Assembly: GCA_902806565.1 (NCBI GenBank)
Contig: CADCXA010000053.1
Coordinates: forward strand, 620,001-684,000
Origin: Hypoxylon rubiginosum
Taxonomy: Eukaryota; Ascomycota; Sordariomycetes; Xylariales; Hypoxylaceae
Direction: 5' to 3'
Length of the DNA stretch: 64,000 nt
The position numbers were made by a program, and so were the translations under genes. Under the pieces are notes generated by a model. The model was not told where the DNA came from. It did not search any database and saw nothing but the letters and a program-made list of their open reading frames with translations. Each line of letters starts with the position of its first letter. Positions within the stretch are counted from its first letter, which is position 1. Shown here one piece after another: positions 1 to 11,256 of the stretch.

Positions 1-306
1 ATTGTCGTATGAATTTCATTAGTCAATCCTTGCCTCTCTTACCTCAATTCTGATTGGCTACCAGGTGGATAGGCTGCATGTAGGGCATTAAAGGCAATCC
101 AACAGCCCTCGCGATGTTACCTCCTCCCTTTCATCGATTCAATCAATAAATTGCCGTTCGCGTTTCACAAACGACCCCCCCCTAAATCGTGTAGGCTCAT
201 CTTAACCGCCCTAAGCTCCCTCAGTTTCCTATTTCTCAATTGATCCATGTGCTTCTCTGTGTAAGGCAGTAGGCCACCGTACACGTCTCACCGCAACTCA
301 TCCACG

Positions 307-2606
307 ATGGCTAGTCGCGGCTTTCTGTCCCGCTCGCCCCGTCTTAGGGCTATAAGTCCACCTCAACTATTCGGCCGATATTACATACAAAGCCTTCTCC
401 CGTCATTTGTGCCTTCTTGTCGGTCATCTCCATTCACATCTTCTATACACCAACGTATGCCGGCCCAAGACCTTAAGCGTACGGACATGGCGACCTCTCC
501 GGGTACTAGTGGATCGTAGGTATTCTATTCGTTACTATAGTCTGTTTGCCCGAACTGATCATGACGTTAGAATTCCAAGCGGATACACAACCGCCTTTGC
601 TCTATTCGAGGCTTTGTGGGAAGTACGTGTTTTTTAGAACTCCTGTTCCAGCACCTTTACAATATTGTCTACCTAGGTATTGCTTACTTTTCGCTTTTAA
701 CAGGCTGGCATTACAACATGCTTCGTCAATGTCGGGTCCGACCATCCGTCTGTTATCGAAGCCATCGTGAAGGGAAAGAGGGAACGGCCACATGCCTGGC
801 CTAAGATGATCACATGTCCCTCTGAGATTACCGCAATATCCATGGCGGACGGCTACGCTCGTGTATCCGGTCAGCCACAAGCCGTAATCGTACATGTTGA
901 CGTGGGCACGCAAGCTCTCGGCCAAGGCGTTCATAATGCCAGCATCGGCCGCGTCCCCGTCTTTATCTTCGCCGGCCTATGCCCGTACACGGAGTCCGGG
1001 GAACTGCCCGGCTCCCGGACGGAGTACATGCACTGGCTGCAGGAGGCTCCAGACCAGAAGGCCATTGTCCGACAGTATTGCCGATACACGGGTGAAATCC
1101 GCACCGGGCTAAATGTGAAGCAGACAGTCGGACGTGCGCTGCAGTTTGCGAACAGCACGCCTAAAGGCCCAGTTTACGTCGTCGCGGCACGAGAGGCGCT
1201 AGCGCAGGAGATCGAGCCGTATTCTCTAGAACAAGACCAGTGGGTCTCTATTGGCCCGGCGGCTCTGCCGACCGATGCCGTTGACCAAATTTCCACCGCG
1301 CTAGTTCAAGCCGAGCGCCCGCTGATCATCACGGGGTACTCCGGCCGTGATCGCCGAACCCCCGAGCTCCTCGTAGCTCTCGCTGATCTGATCCCTGGTA
1401 TACGCGTCCATGACACTGGAGGCAGCGATGTGTGCTTTCCGTCGTCTCACCCGGCCTCTGAAGGTTTCCGCCTCAGTTTCGACGAGTGCACAAAGGACGC
1501 TGACGTTATCTTCTTGCTGGACTGCGACGTTCCGTGGATCCCGTCTCGGAATGCGCCTCAGAAGTCAACTAAAATTTACCACGTGGACAGTGACCCCCTG
1601 AACCAGCAGATTTCAGTCTCTTTTTTCCCAGCGCACGGGCGCTGGAAAGCAGAAAGCTTTACCGCGCTCACACAATTGGTCCACCATATAAAGAACGATG
1701 AGCTCCTTGCTGAGACCCTGCAAGATACCAAATATGCACACCGCGGAATTGCCCGTGCCGAGGTGCATAAGGCCCGCATTGCTAGTATCACTGCTCAACC
1801 CCAACTGGGTGATGAAATGGCCCTGGATGCGCATAATATAGGATATATTCTTAAGGAGTTTCTCCCGGCCTCGACTACTTTCGTTATAGAAGCTGTCACC
1901 GCTGCTCAGACGCTTCACGACCAGTTGCAACCCAGTCGTCCTGGCAGCTGGATCAACTGCGGCGCCACCGGGATTGGCTGGAGCAATGGTGCGGCCCTGG
2001 GAGTCAAGATGGCACTTGATGACGAGGCAGAGAAAAAGGAACTTGAGAGCTCGCCAGGCCTGGTGTGCCAGGTCGTGGGCGATGGTAGCTTCATGTGTGC
2101 GGCGCCGTCTAGTGCCCTCTGGGCCGCGATGAAGTACGAGATTCCTATTCTCACGATTGTGCTAAATAACGGAGGTAAGTAACCTGTTTTATCTCTACCC
2201 CTAGTCTCTTAGCTTTATGTATCTTATGTTATAAATACCTCATAATAAGCGGGCAAATCAAGCTATCTTTCCAACCTGGTCGTTAAGTACAGGACACTGA
2301 CTTCCAGCCACAGGATGGAAAGCACCGCGGAACTCAGCCATGCTGGTTTATCCCAACGGCCTTAGTGCCACGGCCTCGGATGATGAGATCAACATATCAT
2401 TTCGGCCCACACCTAACTATGCCGCCCTCGCAGAGGCCGCAGCCGGGTCAGAAGCTACTGGTGGAGACATAGCCAAGAATGTGGAGGGCGAGTGGATGAA
2501 GGGCGTGCGGGCTAGGACGGTGGGTGAGTTCAAGGCGGCGGTTAAGCTTGCAGAGTTTAGGGTTACCCAACAGAGAAAAGGGATGCTTCTAGAAGTGCTA
2601 TTATGA
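307..2606 (+). CDS. ThDP-dependent decarboxylase/acetolactate-synthase-like enzyme (5' end unresolved)
   Basis: A thiamine-diphosphate enzyme of the acetolactate synthase/benzoylformate decarboxylase superfamily; the substrate cannot be read from sequence. Secure exons are ..622, 704-2174 and 2314-2606, with introns 623-703 (GTACGT..CAG) and 2175-2313 (GTAAGT..CAG), all in phase. The N-terminal Pyr domain shows YTTAFALFEALWE, then VNVGSDHPSVIEA and the cofactor-activating Glu in CPSEITAISMADGYA. The PP domain carries VVGDGSFM followed by LNNGGWKAPRNS, joined across the last intron, which is the usual GDG..N metal/ThDP signature. About 588 codons follow position 704. The frame upstream of 622 has no ATG, so another intron must lie upstream. 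ATG 307 begins a basic, Ser/Arg-rich peptide that could be a mitochondrial presequence, joined perhaps by a 455-509 intron, but I cannot prove this. Downstream exons are certain and the start is a guess. Confidence 0.85.
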
Positions 2607-3371
2607 AATATCCGTTCCTTGAGGAACACTATGAGAAGGGTCGAACTAGGTTAGAGTTTTCTAAATAGACTTGGTTCCTTGCGATCTTGTACGGGATTTA
2701 AGTCACTGGAACTGGCCCCTGAGGTACTCTTAGGGAGGGTAACTCGGCTAAAGCATATCTCGAAACTCTTTATTTAAGATGGGATTTTGGGCCGTAGCAG
2801 TCATTGCCTTGGGATATTGACTTGCTGTGCACACTGTTACGGGATTATCTGGTCCATTCCCAGCCCAGTCCACGACACTCCAAAATCTAACGATTTCATG
2901 TTTCGAAGACGAAAAGGAGGAAGCCAAAACGACTCTTGACGAGATCCAGTCAAAATGCAGCGAGCTGAGCTTTGATGCGTTTTCATTTGAACATCGTTGA
3001 AGCGCTTCACATTAGACTGAGTGTGTGTGTGTACCTACGTACCTTACAATATATATCTAGAATATTCTTTTGGATTCAACTGAGATACGCGGCGCCCTTC
3101 TTATTGGCACAAGATTACAAGTAGATACCTTGGGAGGCGGTTGATAATGCTACTGATTGGAGCTGTCCTACCTCAGTTCTGCAGCGCGTGATCGCTTATT
3201 TAGGCTACTATGCACAGAAGAAAGATTCGACCCTCGAACCAACCTTCTCTTCATCTTCATCAGACCCCTAGACCTAAAGAACACACTTCTAGTGGCCTGT
3301 GGAAGTCGAATATATAATATTTCTTTTAAAAGCAAACTGTGGCCTCACTCTTTTCCGCGTCTCCTGTCATC
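2607..3371. other. Intergenic stretch with a short GT microsatellite
   Basis: No coding signal is seen on either strand. A (GT)6 run lies at 3021-3032. It holds the 3' flank of the ThDP enzyme and the promoter of the next gene. Confidence 0.6.
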
Positions 3372-4070
3372 ATGTCCGATACTCAAGCCCAAATACTTGG
3401 GTTTCAGTGTGACCAGGAAGCCAATGAGTGGGGCCACTATCTCATCACCCCCGTGGTCAGATTAAACAGAACTCTTACCCCTGACGAATGTCGTCTGCTG
3501 GCGTTCGTCGCATGGGAGGAGGCTCAGAAATATTACCAGCATACGAATTCCAAGAGCCGACCAAAAACAGTGGCCGTGCTGGTCGTGGGCGACATAGCCT
3601 ATTTAACATCGTCTGTTAAAAAGAACCCAGACTCAGAACATCCCCCGACACGCCAGGAGTCAAAGAAATGGTCCTGGCTGTACCACGCGCGGGACAGCCA
3701 GTTCGTCGCAAAACTCCTAAAGGCCGTCGGCTTGGATGTTGAGAAGCACCCATTCAAAGGAAACTGCGCTGAGATGAGTTTATTTCAACTGTGGCACCTC
3801 GACAATCCAGGCAAGACAATATCCGACCTGCAAGCCAGAAATCCAGTCTTCGTCCCCATAAGCAAGACAGGGAAGAAAGTGGGTGTCAAAAGGCCATGCA
3901 AGCGCGGGTGCCAGAAGGTTTTGGATGCTTTTGGGCTCAACGCCATAACGGAGGGGGAGCGAGCTGATGAGTTGGACTATGAGGAGGTTAAACGCTACAT
4001 CCGAGAGGTGCTTCCCCAAAAATCCATCATGTCGGAAGCATCCGCAGAACAGATGGCGCCCCAGTCATGA
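3372..4070 (+). CDS. Small cytidine-deaminase-fold-like protein, function unknown
   Basis: Single-exon gene of 232 aa. The start is the ATG at 3372 in context CATCATGTC; the frame is open further upstream but has no other ATG. Residues 131-134 read N-C-A-E and residues 175-180 read P-C-K-R-G-C. The order (Cys-Ala-Glu first, then Pro-Cys..Cys about 40 residues later) resembles the zinc and catalytic motifs of the cytidine deaminase superfamily, in which Cys/His plus two Cys bind zinc and Glu shuttles the proton. The second motif has three residues between its cysteines rather than the usual two. A beta-strand-like segment (TVAVLVVGDIAYL, 66-78) precedes it. No signal peptide or membrane segment is seen. 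The tail is acidic. Diverse deaminase-fold families are known in fungi, and this is probably one of them, but catalysis and substrate are unproven. Confidence 0.6.
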   Translation: MSDTQAQILGFQCDQEANEWGHYLITPVVRLNRTLTPDECRLLAFVAWEEAQKYYQHTNSKSRPKTVAVLVVGDIAYLTSSVKKNPDSEHPPTRQESKKWSWLYHARDSQFVAKLLKAVGLDVEKHPFKGNCAEMSLFQLWHLDNPGKTISDLQARNPVFVPISKTGKKVGVKRPCKRGCQKVLDAFGLNAITEGERADELDYEEVKRYIREVLPQKSIMSEASAEQMAPQS

Positions 4071-4487
4071 TCAAGGCAGCCAACCAAGCAGCCAAGAAGA
4101 TCTAGTCAAAAAGGTAACTCACCCGACACTTCCTTGTCCCCCAAAGATTCACACCGTCAAATTCTCTTGAACGGCACAGCAAACTAACAGAAAATAGGCA
4201 CCGACGTCTTTGAACTGCCGCGGACCGTGTTGACTCCCGATTCTCTGTATGAAGTTGGGGCGTGATAAGGCGGATGGGGACTGAGGGAGGCTATGGCAAG
4301 ATTGCAGTGCCTTTGTTTTGGTATAGATCTCGAGCTTTTGCTAATGGCCAGTCAGCTGAAGACTCCATGTAGCATCCCATGTGGCATCGTTTCGTTCAAA
4401 ATGGCACGATGCTGGGAGAGGCGGTTGGTAAATCGTTGGATAAGACATGGAAGGAAAGGCGAGACGAGATTAGGAGGGAGGGAGGGC
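4071..4487. other. Intergenic, nothing recognised
   Basis: 3' flank of the deaminase-like gene, up to the inverted-repeat element. Purine-rich near 4450-4485. No gene, RNA or repeat supported. Confidence 0.5.
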
Positions 4488-4935
4488 TAACGATAGCTCT
4501 TGAAACCGTCAACCCGCCTCTTCAGCCCCACTTAATGGCTTATATAATCCGAGTCTCTGAATTTAGACCAGAATAAGTGGGTCTAGATTTAGAGACTTGG
4601 ATTATGTAATTGGCGTCTTTAGGCATAATTGTAATTACAGTGAGCTATAGGGCACTTAAGCCCTGTAAGCCTGTGCCAAAGCCCTGGAATATACCAAAGT
4701 TTTATAACGTATTAAAGCCCTATAGCGTACCAGAGCCCTATATTGCAACCCTTATTCTAGCGACAAGAAATCATAAGGATAAGCTGGTGCGCTGTAAGGC
4801 TTTGGCACAAGGCTTTGGCACAGGGCTTATAGGGCTTAGGTGCCCTATAATCCACTGTAATTACAGCGGTCTTAGAGCTATGTTTTGGAGACTTAGATTA
4901 TGAAGAGGCGGGTTGGTAGTTTCTAGGCTATCGCC
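4488..4935. repeat. Nested inverted-repeat (MITE-like) element, about 0.45 kb
   Basis: A 15-nt arm at 4510-4524 (CAACCCGCCTCTTCA) is perfectly complementary to 4901-4915. The arms extend imperfectly outward (CGATAGCT..GAAAC against GTTTC..GGCTATCG), so the edges lie near 4488 and 4935. Inside there is a second, long imperfect inverted pair: about 4630-4690 (GTAATTACAGTG, then TATAGGGCAC, then TGTGCCAAAGCC) against about 4795-4865. A third small palindrome lies at about 4548-4602 (ATAATCC.AGTCTCT.AAT against its complement). No transposase is encoded. The structure fits a foldback/MITE element or a nested insertion. A target-site duplication is not clear; ATTAGG occurs on both sides but not immediately adjacent. 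Confidence 0.7.
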
Positions 4936-5338
4936 CATTCTAATTAGGTCTCATACACGGTTAGCCTACCTGCTTCCTTATAGCACTGGACCCAAGGTCC
5001 CAAGAAAGACCATCGTGATACCCATTGCCTGACTAGTCTAGGCTAGAGGTGTCAAGTCACCTAGTTACCGAGTTCCCTTGATGCTGTTTGTGATTCCGTG
5101 GATTTAGGGTGGGAAATCATGAGAATACCTAGGTAAGTTTATGCCTCCCAGGTCAGCCTGCGTGTACTTCTATGAAACCTCCCCGAGTAATTCCCAACCA
5201 GTCGTTGTGCCGCCCCATATTAGTTGATTCATACCTCCTATGCATATGCAGCCGCATCGTCCCAGATAAGAAGAGTTCCTTAAGCCTAGAAAAACCCCGC
5301 CATCAAATTTTGTGACTTGCCAGCTCTAACCTGCTTGC
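4936..5338. other. Intergenic, nothing recognised
   Basis: 3' flank of the minus-strand transporter. It contains CCTAGGTA-type palindromes (for example near 5128) but no coding or RNA signal. Confidence 0.5.
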
Positions 5339-7600
5339 TCATGCATTGCTTGTCACTACTTTCTCCGTGACCTTGCCATCTGCCTGAACGATGACTTTGT
5401 CGACCTTGAGGGAAGCCTTAACCGGGTTTGGCTGGTTATAAACCCACTCGAGTTGTTCGAGGGTGCGACCTTGGGACTCGACGCTGGAATATGAGTTAGC
5501 GAATACTCTAAAGGCATAATGGGAAGATGGTACGAACCCGAAGAGGAACCACATTATAGCCTCAACTACATCCCATCCGACAAACACCTAGCCACCGAGT
5601 TAATACCGTTATAGAAGGGGAGACTTGGTAGAAGGAGCTTACATAAATATACTTGTACTGAATATTTCCCAAGGCGATTGGCCCGGCGAACTGGTTGATG
5701 AAACCCATGGCATAGACGATAACACTGGAGCAGGCAAGACCCTTGGCTCGCGTGGTAGTCTCTAGAGCTTCGGTGGGAATAACACCCTGAAGTGGAGTGT
5801 ACGTAAAGGAGAATATGACGTTGAATAGGAAATACGACGCCAGAGCACCCTTAGCATAAGAATCCTGAATGTTGTCTCCTTGGGCATCGAGGGCGGCAGA
5901 GAGGCCAGAATTAGTAGCCAACGCTGCGGCACACGCTATACCAAAGTAAACATCGTTAGTTGATGTAGAACGATGACTATGGGGGCAAGGGGTTCCGTAC
6001 CTAGTGTCCCAAAAACTAACACTTTACGTCGTGGCATGGTATCGGTGTAAGCGACCGCGGCCAGAGCGCCAATGGCAGATAGTACAGAGTTGAGCAGGTT
6101 GTATGCCAACTGTAGCTCAACAGAGGTGACGCCAATGATCTCGAAGATGGTCGTGTTGAAGTAGCCTAACCCGTTACCGGAGAACTGGCCGAAGATGGAA
6201 ATCATCAAGACCTGTGCGATCCGCCACCGGCCGCTGTGCGATAGGATAAAGGGGCGGTCTATTGAAGATCATTAGCCACGGACGCGCAGACCAATCAGGC
6301 CGCCGTTAGCCGGGGTAAAATCTTACAGTCCCAAGGCCGCTTGTCAATACCATCCTGGCGGATACCGTCCCTCATCTCTTCGATCTCGAGCTGCACGAGC
6401 CTGGACTCGGGGTTTCCGTTTCCGTGGTACTTGGCTAGAAAAGCAACGGCCTCGGCTTCGCGGCCATTGGCAATGAGATATCGAGGCGACTCCGGGATAA
6501 ACCAGACGCCGATAATGACGACGATGCAAGCAAGCGCCTGCACGATCAGCGGGATTCTCCAAGAGTAATCGTTGTCGATTTTGTTGCAGCCGTAGACCAC
6601 GGCAGCGGCGGGAATGGATCCTCCGAACCAGCCGCAGTTGTAAAAACCTGCATTTGAAGCTGTCAGCATATCACCGTGGTGCTTATGGGAAGCTCGGCGC
6701 CGGTCTCGTACCGGTAGCTCGACCTCGCCAGTGAGGAGGCGATATTTCGACCGCGTAGGCCGGTGCGGCCACAGTCATGATGGCAATTCCAACGCCGAGA
6801 ACGAAACGGCCGACGACGAACTGCGGAATGGCGTAAGAGGTTGATATGATAAGCATGCCGACGATAATGACGATACCGCCCCAAAACATGCAGACCCTAC
6901 GACCGAATTTATCGGAAAGGATCGCAGCAAAGGGAGAGCCGACCATCGCACCACTGCAGGTGAATATACGTCAGTCGCGAGTGGCGGCTATTTCAAGCCG
7001 TTTGAAGAAGACTAACACGGTATAAAGAGAGAACATCAGTGAGACGATGGTGCCGGTCTTGCCGCTGTGGAAGGTATTTTGGAAGTGTTCCATGGCGATA
7101 ACGCCGGTAAGAAGTGATCCTGGACGGTCAAGTATATCAGCATCTGTAAGTTGTTAAGAAATTTCTTATAGAATCTCCCTCACCATCATATCCATTGGCG
7201 CAGGCGCAGCAGAAGGCAACGAAAACAGCGACTATCCACGATTAGCACTGCGCAAGAGGCGGGGAAATACGCCACCAAGTCAAGTTATTTACAGTAAAGA
7301 TGTAGCGACTCTCTACTCTTGTAGTTGATCTTGGTTTCGTGGATGGCGGCGTAGAGTTCAGCCTAGGATCTGATTAGACACAGAAGAGCGTATACGCAGA
7401 ACGAGAACCGAGATCGCGAATCTTGAGAACTACGTATAATAGGAGTTAGAATAGAAACCCACATTGTGGACCGCTTTGGCTTTAGCGCCCTCCGCGTTCG
7501 CCGTCACGCCCGACCCCTCGCTGACGGCGACGTGCTCGTGAGACACCAGAACACCGCCGACATGCCTTTTCTTGTCTTCCATGGGGTGAGAGTCGTCCAT
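5339..7600 (-). CDS. MFS sugar transporter (fungal hexose/lactose permease-like)
   Basis: A proton-linked sugar porter of the plasma membrane with 12 expected membrane spans. Ten exons close in phase to 555 aa: 7600-7463, 7362-7293, 7231-7184, 7119-7017, 6953-6712, 6647-6327, 6258-6001, 5935-5643 and 5587-5339, the last also holding a 54-nt intron (GTTCGT..CCAG) after FLFG. Family signatures are seen across the joins: ANGYDGSLLTG, SDKFGRR (loop 2-3), ISPPHWRGRATG, WFIPESPRYLI (the PESPRYL motif), KRPWDYRPF and PTEALETTTRAKG. The N-terminus (about 60 residues) is polar and cytoplasmic. Substrate is not determinable; overall wording is closest to lactose/quinate-type fungal permeases. The start ATG 7600 gives MDDSHP. 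It stands alone, with no metabolic partner gene adjacent, and its upstream region is a 2.2 kb gene-free stretch. Confidence 0.92.
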
Positions 7601-9838
7601 TGTTGCGATAGGCCGCTTTCCAAATTCAAGAGCTCGACGCGCCCGTAAATAGAAGCAAGCTCAGGGTATCGCGACGGTTTTATTTCCTTTCTCCATGGGG
7701 ACCCCCAAATTTGCGAACTGCTACCCCAGCTTCCCCAAACAACAAATCCCGAACGGGAGGGCGGGACGAAAGCCCCCGTTATCTCAAAGCGGCACACTGT
7801 CCTACCGAAATAGGAGATGGTCTCCAGCTAGTGATTCCACCGCAGGAACGTCGCAGGGGTGACACGCGCGTAAGACGAAGTTCTAGATGCCCAGCGCGTG
7901 CCGGGGACTGGCTCGCTTCCGTGGTCTTGGCGACAACCTCTTCGGCCATACCTGGGAGGTACCTTGATGTAGGATCTCTGTAGTATTCGTTTAGCAACGA
8001 TCCCCCCGTTACCGTCAGGATTTATGAAGACCCGGCAAGGGTATTGGGGCACGGCACACGTGCCTTTGGCTGGGACCTTTTGCTCGCGTTCAACACGCCA
8101 CGAACGAAGGTGGCGCCGGAAAGGTGTCCCTTGGAGCCGAAAGCTCAGCAACGCTAGGCGGCGTCTGGAGCGGTGCCGACGTTGCAATTGGTGTGTCGAA
8201 GTTTCAGCTGACACCCCATGCCTTCTCGACAGGATTGTGCGAGATGCGTCTGCCGAAGCTGAGATATTAGCTGCCTCTTTGACGATCCCAACGGCCCGGT
8301 TCAAGGCTGCTTCAGTGCGACAGGGGCGCCGCATCTCTGAGCGGGTCTTTAATTAAATCCGCACCATTTCGCTCATCAGCTATTATGGGATGTAGCCCCG
8401 GAGTATCGGGTCGCAGTTGTCCAGCTTCAGGGGCTGCCCTCCGGAGTCCTAGGCCACGGTTGGCATCAAGAAGCTAGCCGAAATAAGATGCGAACGTATG
8501 ATGTCAAAGGTAAACATACTGTCTGGCATGTTTGGTCGATATAACTGGGTTCAATTTGTGTGTTTATGCAGTCTTTCGCTCTTCAATTATGGTTGCTTAT
8601 AGGCCCGAAGCCATCGGACCGAAGGCGTCAACGTTGGTGCAGTGCTTTTAATATGCGGCTCTTGAAGTCTCCCGAGTTGGCCCCGATGCATCCTGCAAGA
8701 TATAAAGGAGATCTCGCGATACTTATTAGCTATATCCACAATATTCTGAACGACTTGCCGATGATCTCTCAATATCACCCCTCCTCATTTGAAGGGGTGG
8801 GAGATACTATATGACACTGCTGACGGATATCTCGAATCGACATTTCAGGCCAGCGCTCTAATGGCGTCATAGAATATGGGGAAACATCTTCTATGACAGC
8901 TCGCGTCGATTCTTTTCTGTTCCTGAATTTGGTAGCTTACTTGATTTACCGAAGTTCCTATGGGACTGGGGTCGATGTGATCTGGAAAGATTATACATCA
9001 CTGGCCTCCTTTATTTAATCCGGTGCGTTTTCATAAGCTCGGGAGGTACAGTATTCGAGGTTATATAGGGCTTCAAGAGAATAAACGGATGGACTATCTG
9101 GTAGTTGTCATATCAGTGAGTGTTGTACTACAGCTGAAAGCTGGTGTGATAATGAACATACCTTCTAAGCCGGTATTGCTTCCACTAACCGCAAATCCTA
9201 GCAAGAAAGGAGTTCGAACTTATCTCGTAGCCTTCATATTCGCGTCAACTCCTGAGAAAAGTCTTGATGTTCGAGCACGAAACGAACTCCCTTGCCTAAG
9301 AGGATTTGGTCAAAGGGAATAGAGCATACGGGAAGGCAAGATTTGAATGGCGGAAAATCGGAGGTCAAGCTTCACAAGAAGCATCAAGACAAACCCTGAG
9401 ACCCCACCTGTTCTGTCCGCTGAAGAAGTTCGGCTGGGCATGGATTTCTAATTCAAGATGCCCAGCCAGTCCATCGAGATGTCTAGGTGGAGATCTAATA
9501 GTTTCAGTATCATATTTTCGGCGAAAGGGGTTATCGTTTCTCACCTCTGGGTGAGTCATAATGCTAGCTGGCGGTCACATTGCTAATCAGGTACACTCGA
9601 CGATGACCTGTCACACCAGTATGCAACTAGCAATTACCTTTAATGGGGAAGTAACATGATGGCCCATTTTATGACACCCGGCGTTGCCAGCTGCCATGCC
9701 TTGAGCTGGCCGGGGCGGCACAGCAAGATTACCGAGAACCAACAATGGCAAACATGATTCCAAAGACCATGAACATAAATGCGACCAGATCAAGCCGTCC
9801 TCAAGTATGATAGTCTTGTCTTCTCCAGCAGAAGCATT
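7601..9838. other. 2.2 kb gene-poor region
   Basis: Only short overlapping reading frames on both strands, without codon bias, splice support or recognisable domains. It serves as 5' flank for the divergent transporter and membrane-protein genes and could hold an unrecognised non-coding transcript. Confidence 0.5.
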
Positions 9839-10972
9839 ATGACTACCACATACCGATCTTCAGCGGCGGGACTCCCGGATCCCGTCTACGTTTTTTCAGC
9901 TCTGAGTTGCCTCGGCTTCTTCACGCAATGGGTTGTCATGTTAATGAACGGCTCGTTCGTCGCCATGCTCTTGATGACTTGGAATGGCATCTTCCCAGAC
10001 GGCGCGCCTGTCAAGACCTGGACGGGGATCTGGCCAATCGACTTCGTGCTCAGCCTACTCGTGGTGTTTTTCGGGGGCGTCCTCGACCTGGTCAACCTGA
10101 GTGATCTTGCGCCGTTCCTCATTCTCATCGACCTAATATTTGCTCTCGTCGTTTGCGGCTTGATGACCCTAGTCGAGGATCGGCGGAACAGGCAGACAGG
10201 GCTTTTGAGATAGTAAGACCTACTATCTGCCTACCTCTTTCTACTCATCGGGACTGACTAGACCTTCGTTCGCAGTCCGGCATTTTGGCAGATCATGTGG
10301 AATTATTGCGGTGCAGGATCAGTGCTGCCGGTCTACTCGCGTCTGTACGTCAAGACGCGACTCGCAAATAAGCCGGGAATATCTCACGAACAGGCCCAAG
10401 CACTGCCGTTCACAGCCCTTTGGGTTGTAGCTCTTTCCTTGCCCCTCTTGGCCCCAGCGGTGCTAGGTGCCACTCCCTTCCAAATCCAAAATGGCATTGT
10501 GGTCTGGTTCTTTAGCCCCTTGATGGCCGGGCCCTTCCAGGACCTAGTCAGCTCTCTCATCCCGCGTCTAAGCTTCTCCAAGGGAATGGCAAGCCCTATT
10601 ACCATTGCCTATTGCATTGCCGGCTCGGTCAGTGCAGCGGCCCACCTCGGTGTTGCGTCATGGGCTTTTCTCTCACCGGACCTTAGATGGAGCCGCATCT
10701 ACTGGCCTAACCATGGCAGAGTACAACAGGGGCCTGACCTCCTGACGGAGGCGGCTGTTATTTTCATGCAGTACGGCCACATTGTCGTACAACTTTGCGT
10801 AGTTACTCTCGGCATCTACACTCTTGGATTTGAAAGGTTGCGGGCCGGTCATCCTGTTCTAATGCTTGTAGTGGTTATGGTCATTGCGGGCCCTGGTGCT
10901 GCGCTTGCTTGGTTGCTCTGCGGGAGTGAAGAACAGATGGCTACTGGAGAAGCTGAGAGCAAGAGGTCCTAA
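9839..10972 (+). CDS. Multi-pass membrane protein, unknown function
   Basis: Two exons, 9839-10212 and 10276-10972, joined through GTAAGA..CGCAG with TA|T making Tyr; 356 aa in total. The start ATG 9839 gives MTTTYRSS. Repeated hydrophobic blocks (VFSALSCLGFFTQWVVML, FVLSLLVVFFGGVLDLV, LILIDLIFALVVCGLM, ALPFTALWVVALSLPLLAP, VVQLCVVTLGIYTLGF, MLVVVMVIAGPGAALAWLL) suggest seven to nine spans. The tail is short and polar and ends in KRS. I do not recognise a Pfam-level motif. Similar-looking membrane proteins occur in fungal secondary-metabolite clusters, but none of the usual core enzymes is nearby, so no pathway is inferred. It is divergent from the sugar transporter across 2.2 kb. Confidence 0.8.
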
Positions 10973-11256
10973 GTACGTGATATATGGGGAGGGTAGCCCG
11001 CAGAGTTGCAACCTTTGAGGTTTATTCGCGCTGTGTAGTAGGCGAATATGAGACGTCGAGGGAATCGATGGCTTTACCAAGTTAAGTTGTGACGAGCTTG
11101 AACACAATTAACTAACATTTTAATCATCAACGGCCTTTTCGTTCTAAACATGCTCCTAACCTAACGAACGTATATATGCTATGTCGTAGTGCTAACCTTA
11201 CTATGCTGTCTCTATATTGCCAATGCCATTTAAACCAATTTTAGCTCGAGTATCTA

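Noticed and set aside
7828..8334. 168-codon open frame on the minus strand
   Set aside because: It has an ATG but is Arg-rich, has no domain, and overlaps an equally long frame on the other strand; it looks like chance.
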